Below the pieces are notes generated by a model that was given only the letters and a program-made list of their open reading frames with translations, did no database searches and was not told the origin of the DNA. Shown piece after piece: positions 18,514 through 30,396 of a stretch of DNA of 64,000 nt. Location of the stretch: the NCBI GenBank assembly GCA_963573385.1, contig CAUYLG010021734.1, forward strand, positions 124,001 through 188,000, given 5' to 3'. The DNA is from Cacajao melanocephalus. Its lineage: Eukaryota > Chordata > Mammalia > Primates > Pitheciidae. The stretch's first letter is position 1, and each line of letters starts with the position of its first letter. The translations under genes and the position numbers were made by a program.

Positions 18514-19783
18514 ATAGGAAGTCACCATATAAATTCAGTTCTGCAAACTCAGGGAAGCCTTCAAAGTTTATACAATCGGCCTCCTGGCAACATTAAAACA
18601 CAAAGGGCAGTTAATGTTCAGAATAGTCCTCACCAATTAGTCCAAAACACACACTTACTTAGCAATCACATACCTCTGCTTAAGTTTTAAGTTGCTCTGT
18701 TAGCATTTGGCTAAGCCTGAAGTAACACAGGTTTGGGGTCAGTGGCTTTACTGCAAAGTTAGTGTCACCTTTACGAAGCCTCCATGGGTGTAAACTCTGT
18801 AAATCATTCTGGGCAGTGCTGGGTACAACCGAAAGGTATAAACACACTACTTTTTCTCCATATGTTTTCATTCGAAGGAAAAAAAAGGCATGAGATATAA
18901 AGATTTAACCAAGTCTGACCTCCTCTGAAGTAAAAAAGGATGCATTTGTAGCAGACCATTTTAATTAAAAAAAAAAAAAAGGCATAAAAAATTGGCATGC
19001 CCTATGACTTCAGGTTAATACTACCAAGCAGAATGACTAAATGAGAATACCTGGTATCATGCCCAGTCACAAAGCCTGAACTTCCCATTAAGTGATACTA
19101 TTGTGGGAAAATACAAAATCCTGAGAAATTACAGTAAAACAAAAACTTCAAATGGAAATAATTGTATAGCTTTTATTTATATGATGCATGCTCTTTTACA
19201 TCTAAGAATTGCAAGGGATACGGTCAGCATCTGAGGGTCCCACAAGGCAGGCTAATGTTACCTATGGCTCAGAACACTAATCAATCGCCACTATAGTGTG
19301 TTTGCAAAGGACTTCCAGGATATGTAATATCACCTCCTGTTAAGGCCCTGGCTGTTAGCAGATCAAATGTACTAAATTATCTAGACATAAGACTTCTGAG
19401 AAAGGGGATGGAAGAGACAACTAGGGGCAAACAAGACAAATCCCTAGGCTTTGTCTCCCAAAGATACCTTTCAGTAGATTACTTGGGATCCCAAGCGTGT
19501 GATCTGAAAAACAGAAATAGCTTTCAAACAGTCCCATGTTCCATCCAGACCTTACCATGGAGGGAGGTCCACCACTTCTCATCTTTAACAGGTAGTCAGA
19601 CTGCAAATTGATTCTACAAATTAGCTTAACAATTTTGGAGGGCTCTTCGCTCAAAAGACTATGCTGGGGGCCATGCAGTAGCAGCGGAGGCTCCTCAGAG
19701 AGGGAATTCCCCTGAGATCCTCTAGCCTCCTCTGGACCACATGAGGGTTGGGGGAAAAAAAGAAAAAAAAAAAACCCTTCTTG
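18514..19783. other. unassigned intronic sequence
   Basis: Only A-runs (18967-18980, 19755-19774) are notable. It follows the perfect hairpin. Confidence 0.6.
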
Positions 19784-20047
19784 GCCAGGCGCAGTGGCTC
19801 ATGTGTGTAATCCTAGTGCTTTGGGAGACTGAGGTGGAAAAGTAACTTGAGCCCAAAACCTTATCTCTACAAAAACTGAATACAAATTAGCCAGGTATGG
19901 TGGTATGCACCTATAGTCCCAACTACTCAGGAGGCTAAGGCAGGAGGATCACTTGAGCCCAGAGGCAGGAGGTTGAGTCTGCAATAAGCCATGATTGCCT
20001 CTACTGCACTCCACAGCCTGGGCAACAAGGCAAGACTGTCTCAAAAA
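19784..20047 (+). mobile_element. Alu (J-like)
   Basis: Sense Alu from GGCCAGGCGCAGTGGCTCA to AAGACTGTCTCAAAAAA, with a shortened left arm. It follows an A-rich stretch at 19753-19775. Confidence 0.92.
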
Positions 20048-20469
20048 AGCCCAGGAACTACCTGAGCCCTTCAAAACAGCTCCTTTTCTTGGAGGCTCAG
20101 AGGAGCTTCCAGGCCCAATCCTCAGATCGCTGTGGTGTTTCCATCACCACCAAGGTCTGCTGACGCTTCCCTACACGGGATATGCCAGGTGTTCACCCAC
20201 ACATAGCTATCTTTCTATGTAGCAGCTACTCCTTACAGAATCTAAAAGACAAACAAATATCCTTGAAGACGGGCTGGAGTGAGGGGTGCTCCTTTCTTTG
20301 AGCTCCCTACAACCAACCTCTTCCCTTGGGAGTCATCCCAGTGACCCCTCCCAAAGGGGTAGCCCCCTTCCCGGTGATCCGTCCCCAGTGGGATGACTCC
20401 CAAAACAGGTATCCCAGGCTCTTCCTCTCTGCAGCCAGGTCAGTGTTTCCAAAAACCTCCTAGACCAGT
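20048..20469. other. unassigned intronic sequence with a hairpin
   Basis: It contains the nested hairpin at 20326-20403. The rest is unassigned. Confidence 0.6.
20326..20403. repeat. 15-bp inverted repeat with nested inner stem
   Basis: TTGGGAGTCATCCCA (20326-20340) pairs exactly with TGGGATGACTCCCAA (20389-20403). Inside the 48-bp spacer a second pairing, ACCCCT with AGGGGT (20344-20360), is possible. Confidence 0.9.
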
Positions 20470-21285
20470 TCATTCCCCTTGCTCATGCCACAAGCACCTA
20501 AACTCAACATCTCAACGGCACAAACATTCTCCCTCCCTCCCCTGTCAAATTCCTACCCTTTGTTTCTTCCTATCCTAGTTAATGGCAAGGGTGGTGGTTT
20601 TCCCCACTCGATCTCCAGTCATCCATCAGCTCATTGCTTTTCCTCTACCTGCCCCACCAACTGCATCCCTCACCAAGTCTTGCTAACTCTATCTCCCAAA
20701 GGCCTCAGATACCCTTTCCCATGCTCACTCCATGGCAATGGCACCTGCCTCCACCCATGGGCTCTGCTGGCTTCCCTCCTTCCCGGATGACTGCCAGAGA
20801 CCCTACAAGAAACACATCTGCTCATGGTACTCCCTGCTTCACTGCCACAGCCTGCAAAGTCAGGTCCAGTCTTCTAGGGCAGGCAAACAGAGCCATAACT
20901 GGTTTCTGCCAGCGTTCTCACCCTCATTCTTAGAGGACATCTGCCTGAACTGACTTATCCTTATACTCAGCCTTTATTCACCTGCCCCACAATCTCTGGT
21001 ACTTGGCAAAGTCCTCCGCATCCTTTGAGACCCTGCTCCTAGGTGAGTCTTACCCTGCCCCCTCCACACCAATCTACCCATTCTCCTGCCTCCTGTGGCA
21101 CTTTGCACAAAGCCCCAAGAAGATATGCACCACACTCCCATTTGGCTGGTTTCCATGTCAGTATCCCCATGGGGAGATTCCACCAGGAGTGTGGCTGTGT
21201 CTATTCATCTTCAGATCCCCAAAGCTGAGCTCAGTAGTTGGAGAGGCAGAAATCAGCAAACATTTGCTGAATATGAATGCTGCAT
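20470..21285 (+). mobile_element. L2 LINE relic, including 3' end
   Basis: It has CCTAAACTCAACATCTCAAC, ATCCTAGTTAATGGCAAGG, TTTGAGACCCTGCTCC, a GTCTATTCATCTTCAGATCCCC block and the AGCAAACATTTGCTGAATATG end typical of L2. Confidence 0.78.
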
Positions 21286-23054
21286 GCGCAACACCCAGAG
21301 CTTGGAGGTTAAGACTGTCTCTGTGAAAGGAATGCAACTGGTCTCAAGCTACATACTTGGCCAAGGAAAGTCAGGCTCTCCCAACGCAAGCAACTGCAGT
21401 CAACAAGCAGAACCAACCACCACCACCGTGAGCAAACATGCTGTCAACTGTCGCTGCTAACCACATTTTCCAATGGTTTGCTTCCTGGCCTAGACCAACT
21501 GGCTCACGGCTATTTACGAGCCTCCAACCTGTATGCCTCTAACCAGAGAAGAGCTAACACAGCTTTTAATTATTACCCTGGGGTTCAGTAGCGAGAAGGG
21601 GGCAGCACCAAGCCAAAAGGGTGCACTGTCCTCTCACGTGTCCACACGACATTCAGGGAAACCGGACATGCTTTGTGCCAACACCCACCCCTCCCAAGAA
21701 GAGGCGCTAAATCCAGCCACAGGGCTGAAGAGCGCTGGATGCAGTTTCAATACACAGATCTGCAAGGGCAGCATCAATGATGCTTAATCTTTCGTCATAA
21801 CCCATCTTTTGAAAAGTTCACCGAGAGACAGAAACAAGGAGCAGAATCAACCAAAGTCAAATGAGGGAAAAACTGAACCCTTTTAAAAATGCTATTCCTT
21901 CTCAGGGGTTAATAATTAATTACATGGATAGATGAGGTACACAGAGGAGAAAAATGCAGCCAAGCAACGAGCCCCTAACATGTATTCAGGATTCGACCAA
22001 AATGTTCCTTCAGTTGGTATTGACTATAACATTGAAGAAGGATTCACACATCCCATGACATCTATTTTTATAGCACAAAGCCCAGAGTTAGCCATATCAC
22101 TTTTAATGACTTGAGATTCCAGAAGAATTATCACTATGGTAACATTTCAAAATGGCCATCAATGTTACCAGGCATCAGGCCACAACAGTTTGGATCTCAT
22201 AGGGCCTTTTAGAACAGACCAAGTTATTTTCAAAATTCATCTAATTGATTCCACATTTCTAACAAAGCCTTGCTAGAAGTTAGCTAATGGGGCTATTTAC
22301 AAGTATGAGTTAACAGAAAGAACACTCAATGTTATCTGTCATCACTCCAAATCAAGCTTTTCCAATAAACCACCAGAAAATAATTCATCGGTGATTACAC
22401 TGATGTGATAATATTCTTTAATATTTTTGTTAAGTATTCAAGGAAAAATACTTTTTTAAAAAGGGGGAAGGTATCAAGTTTGCCATTAGTTTTATTAACT
22501 GACTTGACATTATTTTACAAATTAAAAATTGATAAAAATTACCCAAGATGCAGATCTCAAATATTTAAAAATGCTTACAGATAAACAGTTAACTACATCA
22601 TAACACTGGGAACATATGTCAAATTCTTAAATTCCTCCCAGTCCTTAGCGGGTAGCCATGCAGAAGTGAAACAAGTGACTCCCTTCCCTCCTCATTTTCA
22701 CAGGAAGACAGAAGGCTGACCTCAAAGGCCAACTTCATGTGCACTAAGTAAACAGTACTCAGCTGAGAGGTAACAGACTCAAAATCAGAGATGAAAAGGA
22801 CCTTAATCATGTGCTTTTTAAGCCACTAGTTGCTACCCATTGGTAGTTCTCAAAATCAGTCTAAGGCATCTCTTACCAGCATTAGAATAGAAGAAAATAG
22901 GTAGAAAGGGTGAGTGCTGTGTCAGATACAAAGTGATTTGGAAACACTTACTTTAGTTATATACTTATTTTGTCCTTGGATCATGGTGTAAATCTGTGTT
23001 TTACTGTGGTTCTAGTTAAAAAAAAATACTGAAAATCACAGATGTAGTATAACA
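21286..23054. other. unassigned intronic sequence
   Basis: No repeat or exon seen in 1.8 kb. The right half is AT-rich (22230-22620). Confidence 0.6.
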
Positions 23055-23145
23055 CCTTTCTTTCCAAGAGAGATGAGCTGACCTGCCCAAAGTAATTAAG
23101 CAGTGGCACACTCACACATTAGAATTTGGGTCCACCTCATTTTTA
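23055..23145 (-). mobile_element. MIR fragment
   Basis: CTGACCTGCCCAAAGTAATT, AGCAGTGGCACA and TAGAATTTGGGTCC correspond to antisense MIR. Confidence 0.6.
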
Positions 23146-23194
23146 AACATTCTTTGCTTTCATCAACAGAAAATTCAACACAGGCATCCAGTGA

Positions 23195-23497
23195 GATTTT
23201 TTTTTTTTTTTTTTTTGAGACAGAGTTTTACTCTTATTGCCCAGGCTGGAGTGCAGTGGCATGATCTCGGCTCACTGCAACCTCCACCTCCCAGTTGAAG
23301 CGATTCTACTGCCTCAGCCTCCCGATTAGCTGGGATTACAGGCACGCTCCACCATGCCTGGCTAATTTTGTATATTTAGTAGAGACAAGGTTTCTTCAAG
23401 TTGGTCAGGGTGGTCTCAAACTCCCAAGCTCAGTTGATCCGCCTGCCTCGGCCTACCAAAGTGCTGGAATTATAGGTATGAGCCACCACACCCAGCC
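23195..23497 (-). mobile_element. Alu
   Basis: Antisense Alu starting with a run of about 20 T. The flanks CCAGTGAGAT and CCAGTGGGAT look like a one-mismatch target duplication. Confidence 0.95.
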
Positions 23498-24514
23498 CAG
23501 TGGGATGAATTTACAAATAGAATCATATTTGAGAAATTAAAGGAGCCACTGACACAAATTCTGCTTTTAACTGTGCCTTTTGACCAGATGCCCTTTAAAT
23601 AGGCCCATGTGATCCCATAAATTTGTAATTACAGTATCACAGACCTGCAGACAGGGTGTTACAAGTGAGAACTGTGCTTTCCAAGGGTTATGCAGGCCCA
23701 GCCTTATCCAGGCCTGCCAGACGCACATGCCATTTTCAAGGCCATTTACCAAGGAAAGGCACGCTCGCACACATCGTCCCAAGGGCATTCTACACGAGAC
23801 CCCAGCCAGGACCTACTGTTTGGGCTCTTTCAGAGGATGAAGGTGAATCCTTGGCTTCTACTCCTGTGACGACCCAACTCTTCCTGGGAAGGGCAGAGAG
23901 GTCCCAGATACTGTCTCTAGGGAATGGGAGAGTTCACCAAGACCACACAGTCTGCTCTCATTGAAGCACAATCAGATGTGGAAAGGTCCACTTAAAAAAA
24001 AAAAGCACATTAGGGTTTGTTTTTCTTAATGTACAGTGCAACGAAGGAAACAGAAAACAGACCAGAACCCTATTGTCCAGATAACACCTACTGACCTTTG
24101 AAAAGGATAAAAGAAACAAAAGTACATGGTTAAAAAAAATCCAAACAGTGCAAAATTAATACAAGATTACTGGTGGAGGTCACCCAGCACTTCCAATTCC
24201 TTTCCATGAAAAGTAAGTGCTTATTACTTTCTGGGATTTCTTCTAGCCAACTCCTAATGACTGAACCAGCCTTCACCAGCATACATGCTCTTTTTAAATT
24301 AAGCCCTGAAGAATCACAGTACATGCAATGCTCTGCACCTTTTTCCACTTAATTTATCTCAGGACAAAGACCTAACCTTTCAAAGAACAGCTGTTGTAGT
24401 GAGAATTCCACTTTGGAAATGTATAAATCAGACACAAATTCAAAATGCAGTATTTTTTGTGTCTGCCTTGTAATCCTTGAACAATGAGTCCTACGGGAAT
24501 TTAAAAATTATGAT
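23498..24514. other. unassigned intronic sequence
   Basis: Nothing recognised. A 102-codon plus-strand frame has no family features. Confidence 0.6.
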
Positions 24515-24715
24515 AGTATCAGCTAATATTTCTCTGAGGCATTGTGCCGTGCCTGGCCCTGAGCTAATCCCTTTTCTTTACCTCTCACAAGGACCTTAGA
24601 AGGAAGCTGAGTGTCCAGAGTCGTGTAGCTGAGAAGCCTTAGGAAGGTAAACTCTCTTGACCAACGTGTCAGAGCCAAGATTTTAAGCCAATCTGTCTGA
24701 TTCTACTACCACCTA
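24515..24715 (-). mobile_element. MIR
   Basis: A nearly complete antisense MIR order is present: TGTGCCGTGCCTGGCCCTGAG, TTACCTCTCACAAGGACCTT, AGCTGAGAAGCC and GAGCCAAGATTTTAAGCC. Confidence 0.68.
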
Positions 24716-26420
24716 CTGCAAAGAGTTTTCTTGTCATAGGATAAAGGTGCTGGCTTCCCCACCAGAGGAAAGGCAGCCACTTAAAAAGCTTACAAAGGGG
24801 GTGGTCACCAACAGCCACCAGCTGTCCTTGGGAGAGAGTGCAGAATGCGCTCCTGGGGATAGGATGAGGAAGTGATGGGTCCTGACCCTCCCCAGGTGGC
24901 CCTGGGCGTCAGCATAGGCACCTCCCTGAGTTTACAATGGCTCAGAACATGCTCACCTGGCTGGGCTCAGCCTCCTGAAGGTCTGCTGCTGATAGGTGCT
25001 CTTCAAGCACCTGTCATGAAACCCATTCAAATACAACTGAGTGGGACCCTGAAACTGGGGCTGGCAATGGCGGGAGCACTAAGTCAGGCCCTCTCGCTGG
25101 GAGGTGGTGTGAAGAAGGCCACCTCTCATCCCTGCTCTGCTGTCCCCTTAACCGGGGTCTTGAGCAGTGGAGGAAAAGCTCAGGCCTCTCCAGTCAAAGA
25201 CAGTCCAGGCTAAGTCTAGACAACCTGACCATTCTTATCCCCGCCCAGCCCAGCCAGGCTTTCACAGACAGACGCGGGGATCTGTGATGGCCAGCGGCAA
25301 CAACAGGTGGGTTTTCTCCTAGGACACAGCACTTTTCACTGAAAAGCCCATCTTGGATAGCTGGGGGTGCGTTTAAAGATCTAGGAACACTTAGAACAAA
25401 AATCTGTAGTTTAAAAGCAAGTTAAAAAATGCATATTCAGTGAGTACAGCGGCGGCTACCTGGTGTCCCTTTTTTATTTGATGGGGGAAAAAAAGTGGGG
25501 AGAGAGATTTACTTTCAGTCTGCAGGCGGGATCTGAAACAGGGCCTGGAGAACTTTCCAGGCCCAGCAGCCCTGGCCTGGCCCACATTCCTTCAGGGTGA
25601 CAGAGCACCAGGGCCGGCCAGCGGTTTCCCCAGTCCTTCAGCCGCCGCCACATGGTGACTAAGCCCACAGGAATCCCAGCGGGTGCCGGACCCACCCGGA
25701 GGACAGGCAGGCAGGGAGGAAGGCCTGTGGCTGGCCCAACCAGCAAAGAAAACCTGTGCTCTGACCTCTAGCCCCTGGGTATACTGCATGAAGAGTTGGG
25801 GAGACCGTCACAGGCAGGAGCAGCCCCACCTGAGCTCAGGTGACGGCCCATCTCATTCGTAAGTCCTCTGCAGAAAACACCCAGGCCCCATACTCAAGTC
25901 CTACTTTGCTGAGGAATCAGAGAGCGGAGTTTCAGGGTGCACCTTTATCTCCTTGAGAAAGAATCCCAGTAAAGGTCGGTTGTTTGCCCAGAAGAGTCTG
26001 AATTAAACTTAGGGCAGGCAACCACAAGTTTGCTTTTACTAATAAATAAAACAAGAAAAAAAAGTAAAGCAACATTGGCCTAATCACTTTCCAGGAGCCT
26101 AATTCATGGTAAAATCAGCAGTCCAAGATCTGATTTTGATAAATCACTTCCTGATTCTTCATATATTTTACTCTCCGTATGACTGTTATGTTTATTTTGC
26201 AAAAGAATTAAAAGTTTACTGGAAACCACATCCCTTTCTTCCTTTACGACAACCTGTCATTCATCAGAGTTAAAACATCCACCCATTTGAAGATATTTTT
26301 ACAAGATTAAAGAATGGTTTTAAAAAGACAGACATCTCCCTAGTTAAAAATGAACCAAACAAAGGTACCTAATCACTGATCAACATCAAAGTTTTGCTCC
26401 TCAAATGAAAATAATTCATC
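24716..26420. other. unassigned intronic sequence, GC-rich in the middle
   Basis: It holds the CpG-enriched patch at 25440-25720 and is otherwise unassigned. Confidence 0.6.
25440..25720. other. small CpG-enriched, GC-rich patch in intron 2
   Basis: Several CpGs cluster here (GGCCGGCCAGCGG, CAGCCGCCGCC, GCGGGTGCCGGACC, CACCCGGAGG), unlike the surrounding intron. It does not look like an exon: frames are short and there is no family match. It could be a regulatory element. Confidence 0.4.
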
Positions 26421-26711
<291 letters not shown>

Positions 26712-27189
26712 TTCATTAATGTAAAAATGAATTCTGCCTAAGAAGGGGAGGAGGGGAATTTAAAAATTCAGAGAAAAGCAAGGTATTAAAATGCAGAAAC
26801 AACCTGTTTTGTAACAAAGCATCTGCAATTTAACTATGCTATGTCACTCTTTCATTTTCATCTTTCCTTTATTGTAAGAGTCATAGATGTTCTCCACTCA
26901 TATAAAGGTGGTGGAAAGGGAGGGCATCATGCTGATACAACCCACATCACATTTACCAAGCACTAGGTAGGTGTGACAAAACCTCCAAAGATCTAAAAGT
27001 CTCTTGAGTAGAGCAAGACATTTTCAAAAACTCATCCAACATGGTGCCTAGCCTTCCTCAGAGCAAGACAAGCCACTAAGTCATCCCTGGGTGTGTGTTC
27101 AGCAGGAGCCCACTGGGAAGTATCAGGTGGCCTATGACGAGAGATTAAGGGGCAGCAAAATCACAGGAAAGCAGGTCCGGATTTGGCTG

Positions 27190-27370
27190 GCTGCTTAGCT
27201 GCATGGCACCTTGCACAAGTTATACCAGGTCTCTGTGCCTCCATTTCCTCTTCCACAAAAAAGGAACAGTACTATCCATATCCACTCTACAGACTGTGAC
27301 AAAGATTAAAGAATACTGGCGAGGTGCCTGGCACCTAGTCATTGTTCAGTGAATGCCAGTCATGATCATG
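27190..27370 (+). mobile_element. MIR
   Basis: CACCTTGCACAAGTTATACC, CTCTGTGCCTCCATTTCCTC and GAGGTGCCTGGCACCTAGTC match sense MIR. It ends just before the solo LTR at 27393. Confidence 0.72.
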
Positions 27371-27392
27371 AACACAGTCCTTGCTAAGAGGG

Positions 27393-27745
27393 TGACATGG
27401 TTTGGCTGTATCCCTACCCGAATCTCACTTGAATTGTATCTCTGAGAATTCCCATGTGTTATGGGAAGGACCCAGGGGAAGGCAATTGAATCATGGGAGC
27501 CGGTCTTTCTGTGCTATTTTCGTGATAGTGAGTAAGTCTCATGAGATCTGATGGGTTTATCAGGGGTTTCCACTTTTGCTTCTTCCACATTTTCTCTTGC
27601 CGCTGCCATGTAAAAAGTACCTTTCGCCTCCCGCCATGATTCTGAGGCCTCCCCATCCATGTGGAACTGTAAGTCCAATTAAAACCTCCTTTTCTTCCTA
27701 ATCTCAGGTATGTCTTTATAAGCAGCATGAAAACAGACTAATACA
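27393..27745 (+). mobile_element. solo MaLR LTR (THE1/MST type) with intact 5-bp target duplication
   Basis: A 353-bp LTR begins TGACATGGTTTGGCTGTATC and ends AAACAGACTAATACA. In between are AGTCTCATGAGATCTGATGG and ACTGTAAGTCCAATTAAAAC. It is flanked on both sides by GAGGG (27388-27392 and 27746-27750), the 5-bp duplication expected of this family. There is no internal region, so it is a solo LTR left by recombination. It has no coding capacity. Confidence 0.92.
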
Positions 27746-28226
27746 GAGGGTAATCACCACAGGAATCCAGATAGGGACTGGAGTCAGTTCACCAGAACAA
27801 AGATCTCGATCAAAAGAACTCATCTCCCACCTGATCCCTATACACCCCAGGGTCCACACCTAAAAGTCCCAAAGAAGACCTGCATGCATGGGTTGGGTCA
27901 ACAGGCTGCCTGGAAGTTTACCTCACTGCAGGAGCTGGAGAAGCACTGTGGGAGGAACTGGGGCTCAAATCTGCAAAATCCCAAAACATAGGAGGGATCT
28001 TCTAAAAGGTTCCGAAGAAATCTAACCATAGATTAGCAAGAAATGCCCTTTCATCAATTTAGGATGAAATACCTAGGATTTGGACATGGTTTTGTTTATT
28101 TTTTATCCAATTCAGAAAACCCTAAATCATGTAAAAATCTCAGGAGATACATAATCTGACTTAATAAGATGCTGTAGTTCTGATTCCACCACCAGAATAC
28201 CTTCAACTTGGCACCATTTGCAATGT

Positions 28227-28250
28227 ATTAGTGCAGCAAACTGCACTAAT
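28227..28250. repeat. 10-bp hairpin
   Basis: ATTAGTGCAG, loop CAAA, CTGCACTAAT. The pairing is perfect. Confidence 0.85.
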
Positions 28251-28721
28251 CCCCTCATCAGATCCAGAGCCCCTGAGAGTAGAAAGGGGAGTGGGGCAGT
28301 AATGGTTGGGGAACAGGAGACAGTGGGCTGAAGGATGTCCCACGTTCTAACCTAGCTTGGCCTTCAGAGCCCTGGTGTGGTCTGGGCTAACCTCTCCTGT
28401 CCTTTTCCAAGTCTCAATTTCCTTCCAACTCACTGTGATTCTTCCAGACGATTACACAGGGCAGGTGAAGTTACTTTCTAGAAAATGCTCATGGAGCACA
28501 GAGGTTCTCACTGAACTTCTCTATTCCACGGCAGATGCCTTTGTTTTAATGGCAGCACATCCTTGAATAACCAAATGCACAGATACTGCACAGATGTGAA
28601 GAATCCCGCTGTCAGGGGAAAGAAGGCATCTGGGACTCCCTCTGTCCTCTTTCTGTGTACACAAGGTACTTCAGTGACTGCAAGGAAAGTCCTCTTGCTT
28701 TCTACACCAGCGTGTGTTCAT

Positions 28722-28753
28722 AAAGCGCTGGTAAAGCGCTCTGGCAAAGCGCT
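28722..28753. repeat. three AAAGCGCT words
   Basis: AAAGCGCT occurs at 28722, 28733 and 28746, giving spacings of 11 and 13 bp. AGCGCT is itself palindromic. The CpG in each copy is kept in an otherwise CpG-poor intron. Confidence 0.8.
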
Positions 28754-30292
28754 CCAGTCATCACCTCCTGTTTTCTCTAGCCAGACCTGCTCTGAGCTGG
28801 AGACCCACCGCAGTCAAGCCTACTTTTAGACACAAGAAAAAATGACAACCTATTACAGAGGTCTCAGCTTAATCAGAAAACAGCACGGTGGGCCACAGAA
28901 AAGCTGATGGTGATGGCTCCTACCCCAGTGAAAATGAGCAGACGCATGAGAGCTCTCGCTGAGGCTGCTGGAGAAATGGCTGCTTTCTCCCACTTCAGTA
29001 ACCCTGCTTCATAACTGTCAGTGCCAGAAAGCCACAGTGAGCCCCCAGTGGCCCCTGAATTACCCATCCAGAGAGGCAACCTCTCTCCTCCATGAAACTG
29101 ATTTCTGGGACCCACACCTAAACTTTCTTTAACACAGAAATCAAAAAAGTTGAGTCTCCTCAAAAATGCATCTTGTAAGCTCACAGGTTCTTGGTTCCTA
29201 AATGAAACTAAAGGAATAATCTGGCTGGGGAGGGTGGCACACAACAGAAAAAGTTAATGATTATTTGCTACAGTTTGTTTTAGTCTGTGAGTTTGAAAGT
29301 CTCCTCATTTACAATAACCTTAAAGGATAACAAAGTAAAGTCCTAGAAGAAATGTAAATTTGTTTAATTCTTTCCATTTTCTCAAAATATTAATTGCTGA
29401 TACAATTAAGTGGATTGGCCTAAACTGCTCCAAAGCTTTTCCTATCTGCTAATTAAATTTGCATTCACTACCATAATACAAATTCAGGGAAACCTTCTGG
29501 TTTCTGGGCATCCTATGCATGATGAGAGAATCAAATCCATTCAGTCCTAATCTACTGGCCCACTTAATAAACAAAAAATGTTAAGAACATGCATTTTTTT
29601 AAAAAAAATCTAAATGGCTTTATAATATAGATATAGCAACTCTTCCCACGATGCTAATGAAGGCTTCTGACAAGAGTTTAATGAGCTGTTATCCAATATC
29701 TTCCAGGCCCAGGGATGTTAGCTTCTCCTCCCTTACTACAGAGGTTTCTCAGAGAGCAATCAGTATCGTGGTCCATACTAAATGGAACTGCCCTACTCTA
29801 TTTTATAGTCTGTAATCCAAGTCACTCTATTTAAACAGGCAGAAAAATCCCAGCTAACTTCAAAACTCCCTCATCTTTCCATTCCTTCAAACGACAACCT
29901 TTTCCCACTACTTTATCTTTGCCTTAAGTACCAGGAGCTGAAAGATGCAATGAATTTAATACTTCCCTCTGCCCATTTACATTACCTATTTGTTTCGGCA
30001 GATCCTCCTTGCCACATATCCTTCAGTTGCCCATTCATGTCTGCATACTTAACATAGATTTAATATTTCTCCAGGCCAAAGATCACAGGCAGAGTTTTTC
30101 TTTGACTGGAGGACAGAAGAGACAAGGAGAGGAGGAGGAGGACATCTGGAATTCCTTTGTTCTGGGAGACAACTCCAGAGAACAATTCTCAATAAGAAAA
30201 GTTATAAAAAGCTTCAATCAGCACCCTCACGTTTCTGATTTAAAGTTGGTGGTGGGGGGAATAAAAGGAGAGGGAACTAAACATGTACAAAG

Positions 30293-30396
30293 CCCATTCT
30301 AGTGTGAGATGGTGTCAGATATTTTGCTGACCTTTTATCATAAACCCATTCTAGTGTGAGATGTTGTCAGATACTTTGCTGACTTTTTGTTATAAA
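30293..30396 (+). repeat. 52-bp tandem duplication
   Basis: Units 30293-30344 and 30345-30396 both start CCCATTCTAGTGTGAGATG and end ATAAA. They differ at five positions (about 90% identity). Confidence 0.93.
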
